Source: Humibacillus sp.
Lineage (GTDB): Bacteria > Actinomycetota > Actinomycetes > Actinomycetales > Dermatophilaceae
Direction of reading: 5' to 3'
Assembly: GCA_030452985.1 (NCBI GenBank)
Contig: JAKDLG010000014.1
Location: 1-56,040 of the forward strand
Length of the DNA: 56,040 bases
A model generated the notes under the pieces. That model saw only the letters and a program-made list of their open reading frames with translations. It was not told the DNA's origin and ran no database searches. The first letter of the stretch is position 1. Each line of letters opens with the position of its first letter. Both the position numbers and the translations under genes were made by a program. Positions 1-8,595 of this stretch are shown one piece after another.

Positions 1-68
1 CTGTCAGACGGACTTGCTCTGAACCTCTGGTCTCAACTCACCTTGACAGACAGGGATCCCCTTACGGC

Positions 69-701
69 TTAGGACGATCGCCGAAACGACATGTGCAGCG
101 ATAAAATCGCAAGGGCGTCGAGCACCCACAAGATCGAGAGGCCCGCCGCGAGATGCCAGGAAGGCCCTGTGCCCGCCCAGGTCATGACACTCACGACACC
201 CGCAGCCAGGAAGGCCGTGACCGCGACCCCTTCGAAGGTGAGGCGCGTGGGTTGAAGGACGTTCCACCTGACCACGGTGGGGGCCCTGGGTGCCCGCATT
301 GACGCCTGCATCTCATCCGCTTTCCAGTTCTCCCACCGGAGGTTTCCTCCCAGACGCGCCGAAAGGGACTCCACGATATAGCGAGCAATGAGCTTGATGT
401 GAAAGTCGTGGAGGATGTAGCGGCTGCCGAAAACGTACGACGACAGGGGCAAGAGGAAAAGAAGCGCGTTATAGGTGGTGTTGGAGATCGCCAAACTCGC
501 GATCACGCTCGTCGAGCTCACCTGGAGCGCTACCACGTTCCACTGGATCCCAGCTCGCCGGTCAAGCTCGGCACGCAACGCGCCATACTCCGCCAGCAGA
601 ACGCTCGTCCGATCCGGATCCCCGATCGGTGGACCCGCCCCCTGCCGCGGTGACTCTGGAGCTTGAACCATTCCACCATCGTGACCGAAATCGGCGTGCA
701 C
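69..701 (-). CDS. Hypothetical membrane protein, 210 aa
   Basis: No family is recognised. A charged, mostly alpha-helical N-terminus (residues 1-55) is followed by two hydrophobic segments at about 57-73 and 80-97, a soluble loop rich in basic and aromatic residues, and two more hydrophobic segments near 155-172 and 180-200, so a four-helix inner-membrane protein is predicted. The two-pair layout with a cytoplasmic loop resembles small actinobacterial membrane proteins of unknown role. The ATG at 701 is used; an in-frame ATG ten codons later is equally possible. It is the first complete gene of a segment rich in broken genes, so it may be cargo of a mobile element. Confidence 0.65.
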   Translation of the reverse strand: MHADFGHDGGMVQAPESPRQGAGPPIGDPDRTSVLLAEYGALRAELDRRAGIQWNVVALQVSSTSVIASLAISNTTYNALLFLLPLSSYVFGSRYILHDFHIKLIARYIVESLSARLGGNLRWENWKADEMQASMRAPRAPTVVRWNVLQPTRLTFEGVAVTAFLAAGVVSVMTWAGTGPSWHLAAGLSILWVLDALAILSLHMSFRRSS

Positions 702-963
702 GGGAAGACACCACCCGGGCCAATCGCGGGTTGAGCCCTACCACCGCGTGCCGGGCGGCGTCGCCGGATCTGCTGAGACCAATCTGTCTTGCAGATCCAC
801 GTCGCGGGAGGCGGCCACCCGGACCCACCACACTCGTTTTCAGTCGCGCAGCGATCAGCGTCAGCCTGGCGGATCCACCTCTCTTGACGTACGTCTTGAC
901 GTACGCTTGCGGTGGAGGAACCGGTTCGCCGTCGAAGGGGTCGGTGATCGAGATGGATGCCAT
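562..963 (-). CDS. Doubtful small or truncated reading frame
   Basis: An ATG at 963 has a good upstream AGGAGA six bases away, which argues for a real translation start. The first 45 codons have plausible composition (it begins MASISITDPFDG), but the rest becomes Arg-rich and runs over the start of the gene ending at 69, as expected when a reading frame has been truncated. Residues around 20-27 repeat TYVK because of a 12-bp tandem duplication. No homologue is recognised. Most likely this is the 5' remnant of a gene whose 3' part was lost; it could also be a short peptide gene. Confidence 0.25.
   Translation of the reverse strand: MASISITDPFDGEPVPPPQAYVKTYVKRGGSARLTLIAARLKTSVVGPGGRLPRRGSARQIGLSRSGDAARHAVVGLNPRLARVVSSRARRFRSRWWNGSSSRVTAAGGGSTDRGSGSDERSAGGVWRVACRA
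882..905. repeat. 12-bp tandem duplication
   Basis: TCTTGACGTACG occurs twice in direct succession (882-893 and 894-905). It lies in the first 30 codons of the doubtful frame starting at 963 and keeps that frame, duplicating four codons. Confidence 0.8.
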
Positions 964-994
964 GGTGGTTCTCCTGGTTCGTGAGAGGTGCCGT

Positions 995-1497
995 TCACGC
1001 TAGGCAATGAGCCGCCCTCGTCGCGTCCTCCGCGCGAACCCACTTCGAACCGGTGGCCTCCTGCGAGAGGATGACGCCTGCAACCACCTGCACCGCGTTC
1101 AGGGCGCACCGAACCCAGGCGGGGGGCTCGCTGTCGGCTGCCGAACGGCGGACCGTCTCCATGGCCACCGACGTGTAGGGCTGCCCGACGCAGGCGGCGA
1201 GCAGGACCATGAGCTCGGTGAGGCCGTTCTCGTCGAGCCCGTTGCGGCCGGGCGAGGCGAGGTAGTTGACCAGCCGCGCGTCGGTCACGTTCTGGCTCAC
1301 CAGCGTCGCGATGACCGCGATGGCGCGGTCCCGGTCGGTCAACGCTGTGCCTTGCCAGCCCAGCCCGCCGGCGGCTTCGAAGACCTCGGGGGTGAAGTGG
1401 GCGCCGACACGGGTGGTGAGGATCGCCTCGCCTCGGCCGCGCCGACTCCGAAGTTGTGGGCGTAGCGCGCTCGCCCTGCGCCGAACCGGTCAGTCAT
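995..1497 (-). pseudogene. Carboxymuconolactone decarboxylase-family gene, frameshifted
   Basis: The start ATG at 1497 begins MTDRFGAGRARYAHNFG and runs to about base 1425; the family-like sequence then resumes in another frame (ILTTRVGAHFTPEVFEAAGG...LTDRDRAIAVIATLVSQ) and ends at 995. The CMD/AhpD-like helical core, with the NGLTELMVLLAACVG segment, is in the second frame. The break coincides with a duplicated GAGGC unit: removing five bases restores one continuous frame of about 165 codons. CMD-fold proteins are small decarboxylases or thiol-dependent peroxide reductases, and the CxxC of the AhpD type is not seen. A MarR gene lies just upstream on the same strand, its likely former regulator. 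Confidence 0.6.
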
Positions 1498-1543
1498 GGA
1501 CGCCGCCCAGCGAGCGAGCGTGCCGCGGCTTCGGCGCCGGGCA

Positions 1544-2047
1544 TTACAGGCACGATCCGCGGTCAGCGGTGTCGCCGATGTTGGTGAACAGCAGCTGCCG
1601 GAGCAGCGCCACCTGTTCGGGGCTGACTCCATCGAGCACGGCCCCTTCGACGCGTTCGAAGGAGCGGGAGACCCTGATGCGCAGTGCGTTTCCTGTCTTG
1701 GTGATCTGCGGGATGCGGGCGCGACGGTCGTTCGGGTCGGTGCGGCGCATCACCAGGCCTGCCCCCTCGAGTCGGTCGAGCAGGGTCATCAGCGTGGTCT
1801 TGTCGAGCCCGAGGGTCTTGGTGAGCTCGACCTGGGTGAGACTCGGGGTCAGGTGCAGGGCGCTCAGCACTATGTAGTCGCGCATCCCGATGCCGTGTTT
1901 CTGCGCCTGCTCTTCGGTGGCGGCGTGCAGGCGTTGAGCGGCGCGGTGCAGCAGCTTACCGGCATCCACGCACTGAAGGCGGACGCAGAGCTCCGCGGGT
2001 GGACCGACGAGGCTCAGCGACACGACCGTGTTGCACAAGCCCTCCAT
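1544..2047 (-). CDS. MarR-family transcriptional regulator
   Basis: A winged-helix regulator of about 167 aa. The wHTH is clear in the middle (TQVELTKTLGLDKTTLMTLLDRLEGAGLVMRR, then the basic wing PNDRRARIPQITKTG), flanked by the N- and C-terminal dimerisation helices normal for MarR. The ATG at 2047 is chosen because it gives the usual family length; the open frame continues upstream but with Arg-rich non-coding-like sequence running into an IS remnant. It sits directly upstream of the broken CMD-family gene on the same strand, so it probably regulated that gene. Its own promoter may have been altered by the transposase remnant that begins about 70 bases upstream. Confidence 0.8.
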   Translation of the reverse strand: MEGLCNTVVSLSLVGPPAELCVRLQCVDAGKLLHRAAQRLHAATEEQAQKHGIGMRDYIVLSALHLTPSLTQVELTKTLGLDKTTLMTLLDRLEGAGLVMRRTDPNDRRARIPQITKTGNALRIRVSRSFERVEGAVLDGVSPEQVALLRQLLFTNIGDTADRGSCL

Positions 2048-2117
2048 GGCCACCTCGACCGGCTCCGACCACGCTGACCCGGTCCCCACGGGCTTGTCCC
2101 GACCCCAAGGCCGGTAA

Positions 2118-2411
2118 AAGGAACGTCTCAACCGCGAGATCCGCCGCCGCACCGACGTGGTCGGCATCTTCCCCAACCGCGAGGCCGTGATCAGCCTCGT
2201 CGGTGCCGTCCTCGCCGAGCAACACGACGAATGGGCCGAACAACGGCGCTACCTCAGCGTCGAAGCCCTCAACAAGGCCCGCGAGGTCCTCACCACCGAC
2301 ACCACCAACGACCAGCCGAAGGAGATGAACACCGACCCGACCGCCGGCGTCATCAACGCCTGCCCAACGACCTCGATGGATCACCGTCGTACACCACCGA
2401 CCGGGACTTGA
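2118..2411 (+). mobile_element. IS256-type (mutator) transposase 3' remnant
   Basis: The frame opens with no start, directly after a stop, at [20 protein letters not shown] and continues with [27 protein letters not shown]. This is the well-conserved C-terminal end of IS256-family DDE transposases. About 60 residues of the protein remain, followed by a degenerate tail. The upstream catalytic domain is missing, so the element is dead. The end near 2391-2413 (CACCACCGACCGGGACTTGACC) resembles the terminal region of such elements. Its left junction lies against the MarR promoter region. Confidence 0.75.
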
Positions 2412-2470
2412 CCTGGCGTTGTAGCAGCGATTCCGGCCCGAATCCGGCCCCGGCCAGCAACCGTCAGGTC

Positions 2471-4603
2471 TCACAGCAGGTCGGCGAGAAGGGCTGCGGC
2501 CCGGGCTGCGCCGTCGGTTTCGACGGGCAGGTAGTCGACCTCGCGGCCGAGATCGGCGGCGATGGTAGTGGCCAGGACGTCGGGGTCGCAGGCCTGTTCG
2601 TAGGGCAGGCAACGTCCGGCGCGGTAACGAGTGAGGCGGTGGCGTACGTGGAAGTTCTGTTCGAAGTGGTGGCGCAGCGGCACGTAGAGGAACGGGCGGC
2701 GACTCGCGGCCAGCTCCATGCAGGTGGTCAGGCCGCCCTGGACGACTGCAAGATCCGCGGCCGCGAGGTGGCGGTGCAGCTCCGGGACCAGCCCGCGGAC
2801 GGAGACCCCGCGGCGTCGCGGCAGCAGGCGGGGGTCGATCCGTGGCCCGGCCACGACGAGGAACCGCAGATCGGGCACTGCGCGGCGGGCGAGTGGCACG
2901 GCGTCGAGCACCCGGCGCAGCAGCGGCTCGCCTACCCCTGACCCGCCCACGGTGACGACGCATAGGGGCGCCGCAGCGGCATACCCGAGTTCGCTGCGGA
3001 GTCGTTCTCGGTCTGCGACGCTGGCGGGGTCGAAGCCGGTGACGTAGCCGGCGAAGTCGAAGTTGGCGCGGGTCCACGCGCGGATGTCGGGCAGTCCCGG
3101 ACCGAAGGACCGCGCCACCACGTCCTCGGGGGAGCCGACGAAGATCGAACGGTCGCGGACCCGGTGGTAACGCTCGCGTTGTTCGATCATCTCGGCGTTG
3201 TAGTCGGCGGTGAGCGCTGCCTCAGTGTCCCCGCCGTCGGGCATTGGCAACCAGCCGACGAAGTCGGTCAGCCACGCGAACGCGAAGCGTTTCAGTTCGG
3301 GGTTCTCGTGAAGGTGGTAATCGACGTCCCACGCTTCGTCGGCCACGACGAGGTCGAAGTGCTCGTCGCGAATCACGTCGTCGAAGACCATGAAGTTGTT
3401 GACGAGGATTTCGTCCATTTGCCGGATGGCCTGGAACGCGTGTAGGTCGTGTTCGCCAGCTTCGCGCTCGATGTGTCCGCTCTCGCTGGCCAACCATGCC
3501 GACGCGGGGTGGACGCATTCGCCGGCGGCTTCCAACACGGCGGTCACGGGGTGTTGGGCGAGCCAGGAGATCTCTAGGTCTGGGTGGAGTTGGCGCAGTT
3601 CGTCGGCGATGGCGAGGTCGCGGCGCGCGTGGCCGAGACCGATGGGCGAGGAGAGGTACAGGGCTCGGCGACGCCGCCGGCCCGCGCGCTGCCACGTGGA
3701 TCGGGTGGGGGGCGGCGGCGCGAGACCCTCGACGAAGTCCCGGATGAGGTGGTTGATCTTGACCGGGTGGCGGGCCATCGGTCCGTGCCCGCCTCCTTCG
3801 AGCAGCACGAGCGACCCGGCGGTCAGCTCGGCCAGTCGCTCACCCACGGCAGGCGGTGAGATGCGGTCGTCGGTGCCGTGCACCAGCAGGACCGGGCAGC
3901 GGACCTCGGCGCAGACTTGCTCGATCGGGGTAGTGACGATCCCGTCGTAGCCGTGCATGCCGGCACTCGCGTCCGCGACGACCTGCGCTGAGGTCTCGTG
4001 GGCCCAGCCGATGGCGTCCTCGATCTGCTTGGTGGAGTGCGGTTCGGCGAACATCTGGTCGAAGAAGAAGCCGATGAAGTCGTCGTACCCGCCATCGAGC
4101 CAGTACCGCCGGTTGTACTTCGCCCAGCCCTCGGTGGTGGTGGGCGACCCCTCCCAGTCGACCACCTCGCGACCCTTGCGGGGGACATCGACGTTGCTCG
4201 AAGCCGCGATGCCGATGATGGCCTGGACCCGCGTGGGGTGCCCCGCGGCGAGGTGCAGTGACCAGGTCACCCCCCACGAGAGCCCCACGAGCACGGCGCT
4301 CTCGGTTCCGGTAGCGTCGAGGACCGCCAGGGCGTCGGCGGCATACTCCTCGTCTCGGTATGCCGTGCCGCCCTCCGGCCGGTCGGACCCCCCGTTTCCC
4401 CGCCCGTCGAAGGTGACCACGCGGAAGTGTCTTGCCAGGTAGCCGATTTGTGCCTTCCAGATGCGGGAGTGGACCACCGCCCAGGTCGGCATGAGCAGCA
4501 CGGTGGTACTTCCGGCGCCGTGGACGCCGTAGCTGATCCGGACCTTGTCCCGGGTGGCCAGGCCGGTCCTGGTCGGCTCGAGGACCGCGGTCGTAGTCGT
4601 CAT
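2471..4603 (-). CDS. Alpha/beta hydrolase - MGT glycosyltransferase fusion
   Basis: A 710-aa two-domain protein. Residues 20-295 are an alpha/beta hydrolase: nucleophile elbow GLSWG (Ser109), a DGRGNGGSD strand-loop and a late His in GGGHGPMARHP (about 272). Residues 313-710 form a GT-B glycosyltransferase of the MGT/UGT type, opening with YLSSPIGLGHARRDLAIADEL and ending with the nucleotide-sugar region (LVVAGPRI, LAAADLAVVQGGLTTCMELAA, LRHHFEQNFHV). A GGAGGAG ribosome site precedes the ATG at 4603. It lies 28 bases downstream of a methyltransferase on the same strand, so co-transcription is likely. A joint role in modifying a small molecule (ester cleavage plus glycosylation) is inference. 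No signal peptide is visible. Confidence 0.85.
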   Translation of the reverse strand: MTTTTAVLEPTRTGLATRDKVRISYGVHGAGSTTVLLMPTWAVVHSRIWKAQIGYLARHFRVVTFDGRGNGGSDRPEGGTAYRDEEYAADALAVLDATGTESAVLVGLSWGVTWSLHLAAGHPTRVQAIIGIAASSNVDVPRKGREVVDWEGSPTTTEGWAKYNRRYWLDGGYDDFIGFFFDQMFAEPHSTKQIEDAIGWAHETSAQVVADASAGMHGYDGIVTTPIEQVCAEVRCPVLLVHGTDDRISPPAVGERLAELTAGSLVLLEGGGHGPMARHPVKINHLIRDFVEGLAPPPPTRSTWQRAGRRRRRALYLSSPIGLGHARRDLAIADELRQLHPDLEISWLAQHPVTAVLEAAGECVHPASAWLASESGHIEREAGEHDLHAFQAIRQMDEILVNNFMVFDDVIRDEHFDLVVADEAWDVDYHLHENPELKRFAFAWLTDFVGWLPMPDGGDTEAALTADYNAEMIEQRERYHRVRDRSIFVGSPEDVVARSFGPGLPDIRAWTRANFDFAGYVTGFDPASVADRERLRSELGYAAAAPLCVVTVGGSGVGEPLLRRVLDAVPLARRAVPDLRFLVVAGPRIDPRLLPRRRGVSVRGLVPELHRHLAAADLAVVQGGLTTCMELAASRRPFLYVPLRHHFEQNFHVRHRLTRYRAGRCLPYEQACDPDVLATTIAADLGREVDYLPVETDGAARAAALLADLL

Positions 4604-4631
4604 CAGATCAGTCTCCTCCCGCGGCGCCGGC

Positions 4632-5708
4632 TCAGGGCCGGACCTCCAGGACCCTGTTGAAAGGGGTCTGCGCGACCGAGGCGAACCGGGTGAACCCGCC
4701 CGCAGTCACCACGTCCCGGATGCGTGCCGGTCCGGCCTGGGTGCCGAGCGCCAGGCCGACGTCCTGGGCCAGCGAGGACGGGGTGCACAGCAGCGTGGAG
4801 AAGCCGTAGTAGGCCCGCCCAACCGGGTTGAGGTTGTCGCTGACGGTGTCGCCGGCCATCGGTTCGACGATCATCCAGGTGCCCTCGGCGCCCACGGCCT
4901 CGCGGACGTGGCGCGCCGCGCCGACCGGATCGCCCATGTCGTGCAGGGCATCGAAGGTGGTGACCAGGTCGAAGCCGGCCCCCGGAAACTCGGTCGCCGA
5001 GCCGACCTGGAAGTTGACCCGGTCCTGCACCCCGGCAGCCGCGGCACGCCGGCGGGCGGTCTCGATGGAGGCCTGGTGGTAGTCGTAGCCGGTGAAGGTG
5101 GAGTTCGGGAACGCCTGCGCCATGATCACCGTCGAGGCCCCGTGTCCACAGCCGACATCGGCCACCTTCGCGCCGCGCTCGAGTTTGTCGATGACGCCGT
5201 CCAACGCCGGAAGCCACTCGCCGACCAGGTGCGCGTTGTACATGGTGCGGAAGAACCGCTCGCAGCCGTCGTGCACGTCCGCGTGGTGTTCGTGCCAACC
5301 CACACCAGCCTGGCTGCGGGCCGCCTCGAGCACGCCGTCGATGTCGTGCACGGTGCCCAGGGCGATCTGGAAGAAGCCGGGCAGATACGCCGGACTGCTC
5401 GGGTCGGTCAGCGCGGCAGCCTGCTCCGGGGGCAGCGTGTACCGGCCCGTGGTGGCCTCGTAGTCGACGTAGCCACCGGCTGCCTGAGCGGCCAGCCACT
5501 CACGGGCGTACGGCTCGCCGGTCCCGGTGGCCTCGGCCAGCCGGGCGGGTGTCACCGGTCCGGCCGCCATGGTCGTGTAGTAGCCGAGCTTGTCGCCGAG
5601 GACGACCAAGGCGGTGTTGAGGGTGGCGCCGACCTCGTCGACGGCCTTGAAGACGAAGGCCATCAGCTTGTCGACATCGATCGTGGGTGTCTGCTGCAGA
5701 GCGGTCAT
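4632..5708 (-). CDS. Class I SAM methyltransferase (wHTH-fused), copy 1
   Basis: 358 aa. Residues 1-110 form a winged-helix dimerisation domain as in O-methyltransferase-like proteins of the Rv2258c type; residues 170-358 are a Rossmann methyltransferase with the SAM motif I VADVGCGHGAST and the post-motif acidic loop FTGYDYH. The ATG at 5708 has GGAGGAG six bases upstream. It is first in a two-gene unit with the hydrolase-glycosyltransferase fusion and divergent from a LAL regulator at 5839. A same-length paralogue lies at 13072-14148; by eye roughly 85-90% of residues match, with almost complete identity in the C-terminal 70 residues. The methyl acceptor is unknown. Confidence 0.88.
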   Translation of the reverse strand: MTALQQTPTIDVDKLMAFVFKAVDEVGATLNTALVVLGDKLGYYTTMAAGPVTPARLAEATGTGEPYAREWLAAQAAGGYVDYEATTGRYTLPPEQAAALTDPSSPAYLPGFFQIALGTVHDIDGVLEAARSQAGVGWHEHHADVHDGCERFFRTMYNAHLVGEWLPALDGVIDKLERGAKVADVGCGHGASTVIMAQAFPNSTFTGYDYHQASIETARRRAAAAGVQDRVNFQVGSATEFPGAGFDLVTTFDALHDMGDPVGAARHVREAVGAEGTWMIVEPMAGDTVSDNLNPVGRAYYGFSTLLCTPSSLAQDVGLALGTQAGPARIRDVVTAGGFTRFASVAQTPFNRVLEVRP

Positions 5709-5762
5709 GCTGACTCCTCCAGAGTGCGGAATATAGTTTCTGTTGCCACGGTAGGTCGACTG

Positions 5763-5790
5763 GGTAGGGCGCCGAATCAGGTGCCCCACC
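5763..5790. promoter_or_regulatory. Candidate operator between methyltransferase and LAL regulator
   Basis: GGTAGGGCGCC (5763-5773) and GGTGCCCCACC (5780-5790) form an inverted repeat with 9 of 11 positions paired across a 6-base spacer. It lies 55 bases from the methyltransferase start and about 50 bases from the regulator start, a position from which one LuxR-type dimer could control both. Confidence 0.4.
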
Positions 5791-5838
5791 TAGTTCTCTG
5801 CCCCCGCCACCCCCGGCTGGGCGACCTAGACTCAAGAG

Positions 5839-8595
5839 ATGTTCATCGGGCGTGGAACGGAGCGCCGGACGATCGAACGTCTCCTCGCCGGTGCCCGACT
5901 CGGCGACAGCGGCGTGTTGGTCATCGTCGGGGAGCCCGGCATCGGCAAGACCTCGCTGCTCGAGCTTGCCCGCACTGGGGCGGCTGGCGCGCGCACGGTC
6001 TCGGCGCGTGGAGTCGAAGAAGAGCGCGAGGTTGCCTTCAGCGGGCTGCACCAGCTGTTCGCCCCACTGCTCGGGGAGATCGAGGATCTACCGGCACCAC
6101 AAGCCGAAGCGCTCGCGGTGGCGCTATCTCTGCGGTCGGGGGCGACGCCGGAACGGTTCGCGGTCGGTGCCGCCGTGCTCGGGCTACTCTCCAGGGCCGC
6201 CGACGAGCAGGCTTTGGTCGTCGTTGTCGATGATGCCCACCTGCTCGACCCGTCGTCGGCGCAGGCGATCGCCTTCGCCGCCCGCAGGCTGGTGACCGAC
6301 CGGGTCGCGGTGATCGCCGCCCTGCGCAGCGGCGAGCAGTCACCCCTGCTCGCCCTGCCCATCTTGAGGCTCGGGCCGCTGAGCGTCGAGGACACCCGGG
6401 CGCTGTTGGTCATCGACAACAAGGCACCATGGGAAGATGACCAGTTGACTCGCTTCCACGAGGCGACCGGCGGCAACCCGCTTGCGATCCTCGAGCTGGC
6501 GGGCGAGGCGGAGCGGCTGGCGGCAGCGCCACCCTCCGTCCCGATGCCGCTCACAGGTAAGCTGCTAGCTGCATACTCCACCCGAGTCCGCACCCTCTCG
6601 ACGCCCGCCCGCGGAGTACTGCTGTTGGCCGCCACGGACTGCCACGACCTGCGGGCGCTAGAGGTGGCCTGCACCGCGTCCGGTCTGACCCTCGCTCACA
6701 TCGCCGAGGCCGAGACTGCCGGTCTGGTGCGGCTGACCGGTCAGGCGATCGAGTTCCACCATCCACTCGTGCGTGCCGCCGTCTACGGCGCAGCCGAGCC
6801 GGCCGGACGCCGTGAGGCCCACCGCCTCCTGGGGGCCGCAGTGGGTGAGCTCGACCGTCGTGCCTGGCACCTCGCGGAGGCAGCACTGGGCCCGGACGAC
6901 GCGGCAGCCGCACTACTTGAAGCCGCCGCCGAGGACTCTGCCCGTCGTGGAGCGAATGCCGTCGCGGCGGCGCAGTTCGAACGCTCGGCGGTGTTGAAGG
7001 TAGAGCGGGGAGGCATCGGACGCACTCTTGCTCGAGCCGGTGAGCAGGCCTGGCTGGCGGGAGCGAGCATCCGGGCCGTGGCCGATCTGGAGAGGGCTCT
7101 GGACCTGGCCGACACGCCGGTCGAGCGAGCCGCTGTAAGGGGGCGGCTGGGCGCGATCGCGGGTCGGTGCGGATCGTTGGAGCAGGCCCGGGACATGCTA
7201 TTCACCGCGGCGGACGAGGCGGCGCCGCATGACCCGGATGCCGCAGTCCTGCTGTTGGCGGACGCCATCGACTCGTGCTTCTACCTGTGCGACACGCAGT
7301 CCGCGCTGCGGGCTGCCCGCCGGATCACCGAGCTCAATGGTCCCGGAGTCTCCGCCACCGCCGCCCGGTGGGGCTCACTCGCCGCCGGAGTCGCCCTCAT
7401 CCTCGGGGAGACCGGAGACCGGGGCGCCGACCTCATCCGGTCGGCCATAACCCAGCCGCTGGACGCCTCGGAGGAAGCAGACCAGTGGCGCTTCCGGTGG
7501 CCACTGGTCGGTCCACTGTTCCTGCGCGAGACCGGGTTCGCACGGGCAGTCATGGCGACGGCCGTGCGCACCGTCAGAAACCGGGCTGCGGTGGGCATGC
7601 TGCCCTTCCTACTGACCCTCGTGGCCCGCGACGACGCGGGGACGGCCAGCTGGGCCGACGCCGAAGTCGGCTACACCGAGGCAATCCAGATCGCACGCGA
7701 GACCGGTCAGCTCAACGACCTCGCCCTTGCTCTGGCCGGGTTGGCCTGCCTGGAAGCACGCACGGGTGCATCCGATCCTTCGCGCGCTCACGCCTCGGAG
7801 GCCAGAGAACTCGCCGCACGGAACTCGGCGCACCTGGCTCGGCTGTGGACCCTGCACGCTGCCGGGGACCTGGCGGCCGCGTCAGGCGACGCCGCCAAAG
7901 CCGCCGAGGCCTACTCATCGCTGGCCGCGGCGTTGGCCGACCTCGGGGTGAAGGACCCGGACCTGTGGCCGGGTGCCGAACTGGTGGAATGCCATTGCCG
8001 GCTCGGTGACGAGGTGCGCGCCGCGCAAGTGGCCCGCGACTTCATGACCGCGGCGAGAGCCAAAGGCCAACCGTGGGCCTTGGCCAGAGCGCGCCGCGCC
8101 ACGGCGCTGACCGCTCAGCCGGCCGCGGCGGAGGAAGAGTTCGAGGGGGCCCTCACACTGCACGACCAGACGCCTGACCTGTACGAGGCGGCACGGACCC
8201 GGCTGGCCTACGGTGCGTGGCTGCGCCGGTCGCGGCGTCGGGTCGACGCGCGGCCCTTGCTGCACGCGGCGCTGGAGACCTTCGAACTGCTGGGGGCGCA
8301 GCCCTGGGCCGAGAGCGCCGCAGCCGAGCTGGAAGCGACGGGTCAGACGGTGATGCGACGCGGGTCCAGCGTGTTGGGCGGCCTCACCCCACAGGAACGC
8401 CAGATCGCAGTGCTCCTGGCCGCGGGGCAGACCACCCGCGAGGCGGCAGTAGGACTGTTCCTGAGCCCTAAAACCGTGGAGTACCACCTGCGCCACGTCT
8501 ACCTCAAGCTCGGCATCCATTCACGGGACGACCTGACCAAGGCGATCGACGCCGGCATAGATGGCCCACGTCAGCGGGGCCATCTCAGCCGCTAG
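5839..8595 (+). CDS. LAL-type LuxR regulator with AAA/STAND ATPase
   Basis: 918 aa, normal size for large ATP-binding LuxR regulators. The N-terminus has the FIGRGTE module entry and a Walker A GEPGIGKTS (31-39); Walker B is LVVVVDDAHLLD near 135. A long helical, TPR-like middle (about 380-840) follows, and the C-terminus carries the LuxR/GerE HTH (LTPQERQIAVLLAAGQTTREAAVGLFLSPKTVEYHLRH, about 853-905). Such proteins sense an inducer through the STAND/TPR part and activate nearby genes. It is divergent from the methyltransferase/hydrolase-glycosyltransferase pair, with a candidate inverted repeat between, so it is the likely activator of that pair. The start ATG at 5839 follows a short AAGAG. 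Confidence 0.93.
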   Translation: MFIGRGTERRTIERLLAGARLGDSGVLVIVGEPGIGKTSLLELARTGAAGARTVSARGVEEEREVAFSGLHQLFAPLLGEIEDLPAPQAEALAVALSLRSGATPERFAVGAAVLGLLSRAADEQALVVVVDDAHLLDPSSAQAIAFAARRLVTDRVAVIAALRSGEQSPLLALPILRLGPLSVEDTRALLVIDNKAPWEDDQLTRFHEATGGNPLAILELAGEAERLAAAPPSVPMPLTGKLLAAYSTRVRTLSTPARGVLLLAATDCHDLRALEVACTASGLTLAHIAEAETAGLVRLTGQAIEFHHPLVRAAVYGAAEPAGRREAHRLLGAAVGELDRRAWHLAEAALGPDDAAAALLEAAAEDSARRGANAVAAAQFERSAVLKVERGGIGRTLARAGEQAWLAGASIRAVADLERALDLADTPVERAAVRGRLGAIAGRCGSLEQARDMLFTAADEAAPHDPDAAVLLLADAIDSCFYLCDTQSALRAARRITELNGPGVSATAARWGSLAAGVALILGETGDRGADLIRSAITQPLDASEEADQWRFRWPLVGPLFLRETGFARAVMATAVRTVRNRAAVGMLPFLLTLVARDDAGTASWADAEVGYTEAIQIARETGQLNDLALALAGLACLEARTGASDPSRAHASEARELAARNSAHLARLWTLHAAGDLAAASGDAAKAAEAYSSLAAALADLGVKDPDLWPGAELVECHCRLGDEVRAAQVARDFMTAARAKGQPWALARARRATALTAQPAAAEEEFEGALTLHDQTPDLYEAARTRLAYGAWLRRSRRRVDARPLLHAALETFELLGAQPWAESAAAELEATGQTVMRRGSSVLGGLTPQERQIAVLLAAGQTTREAAVGLFLSPKTVEYHLRHVYLKLGIHSRDDLTKAIDAGIDGPRQRGHLSR

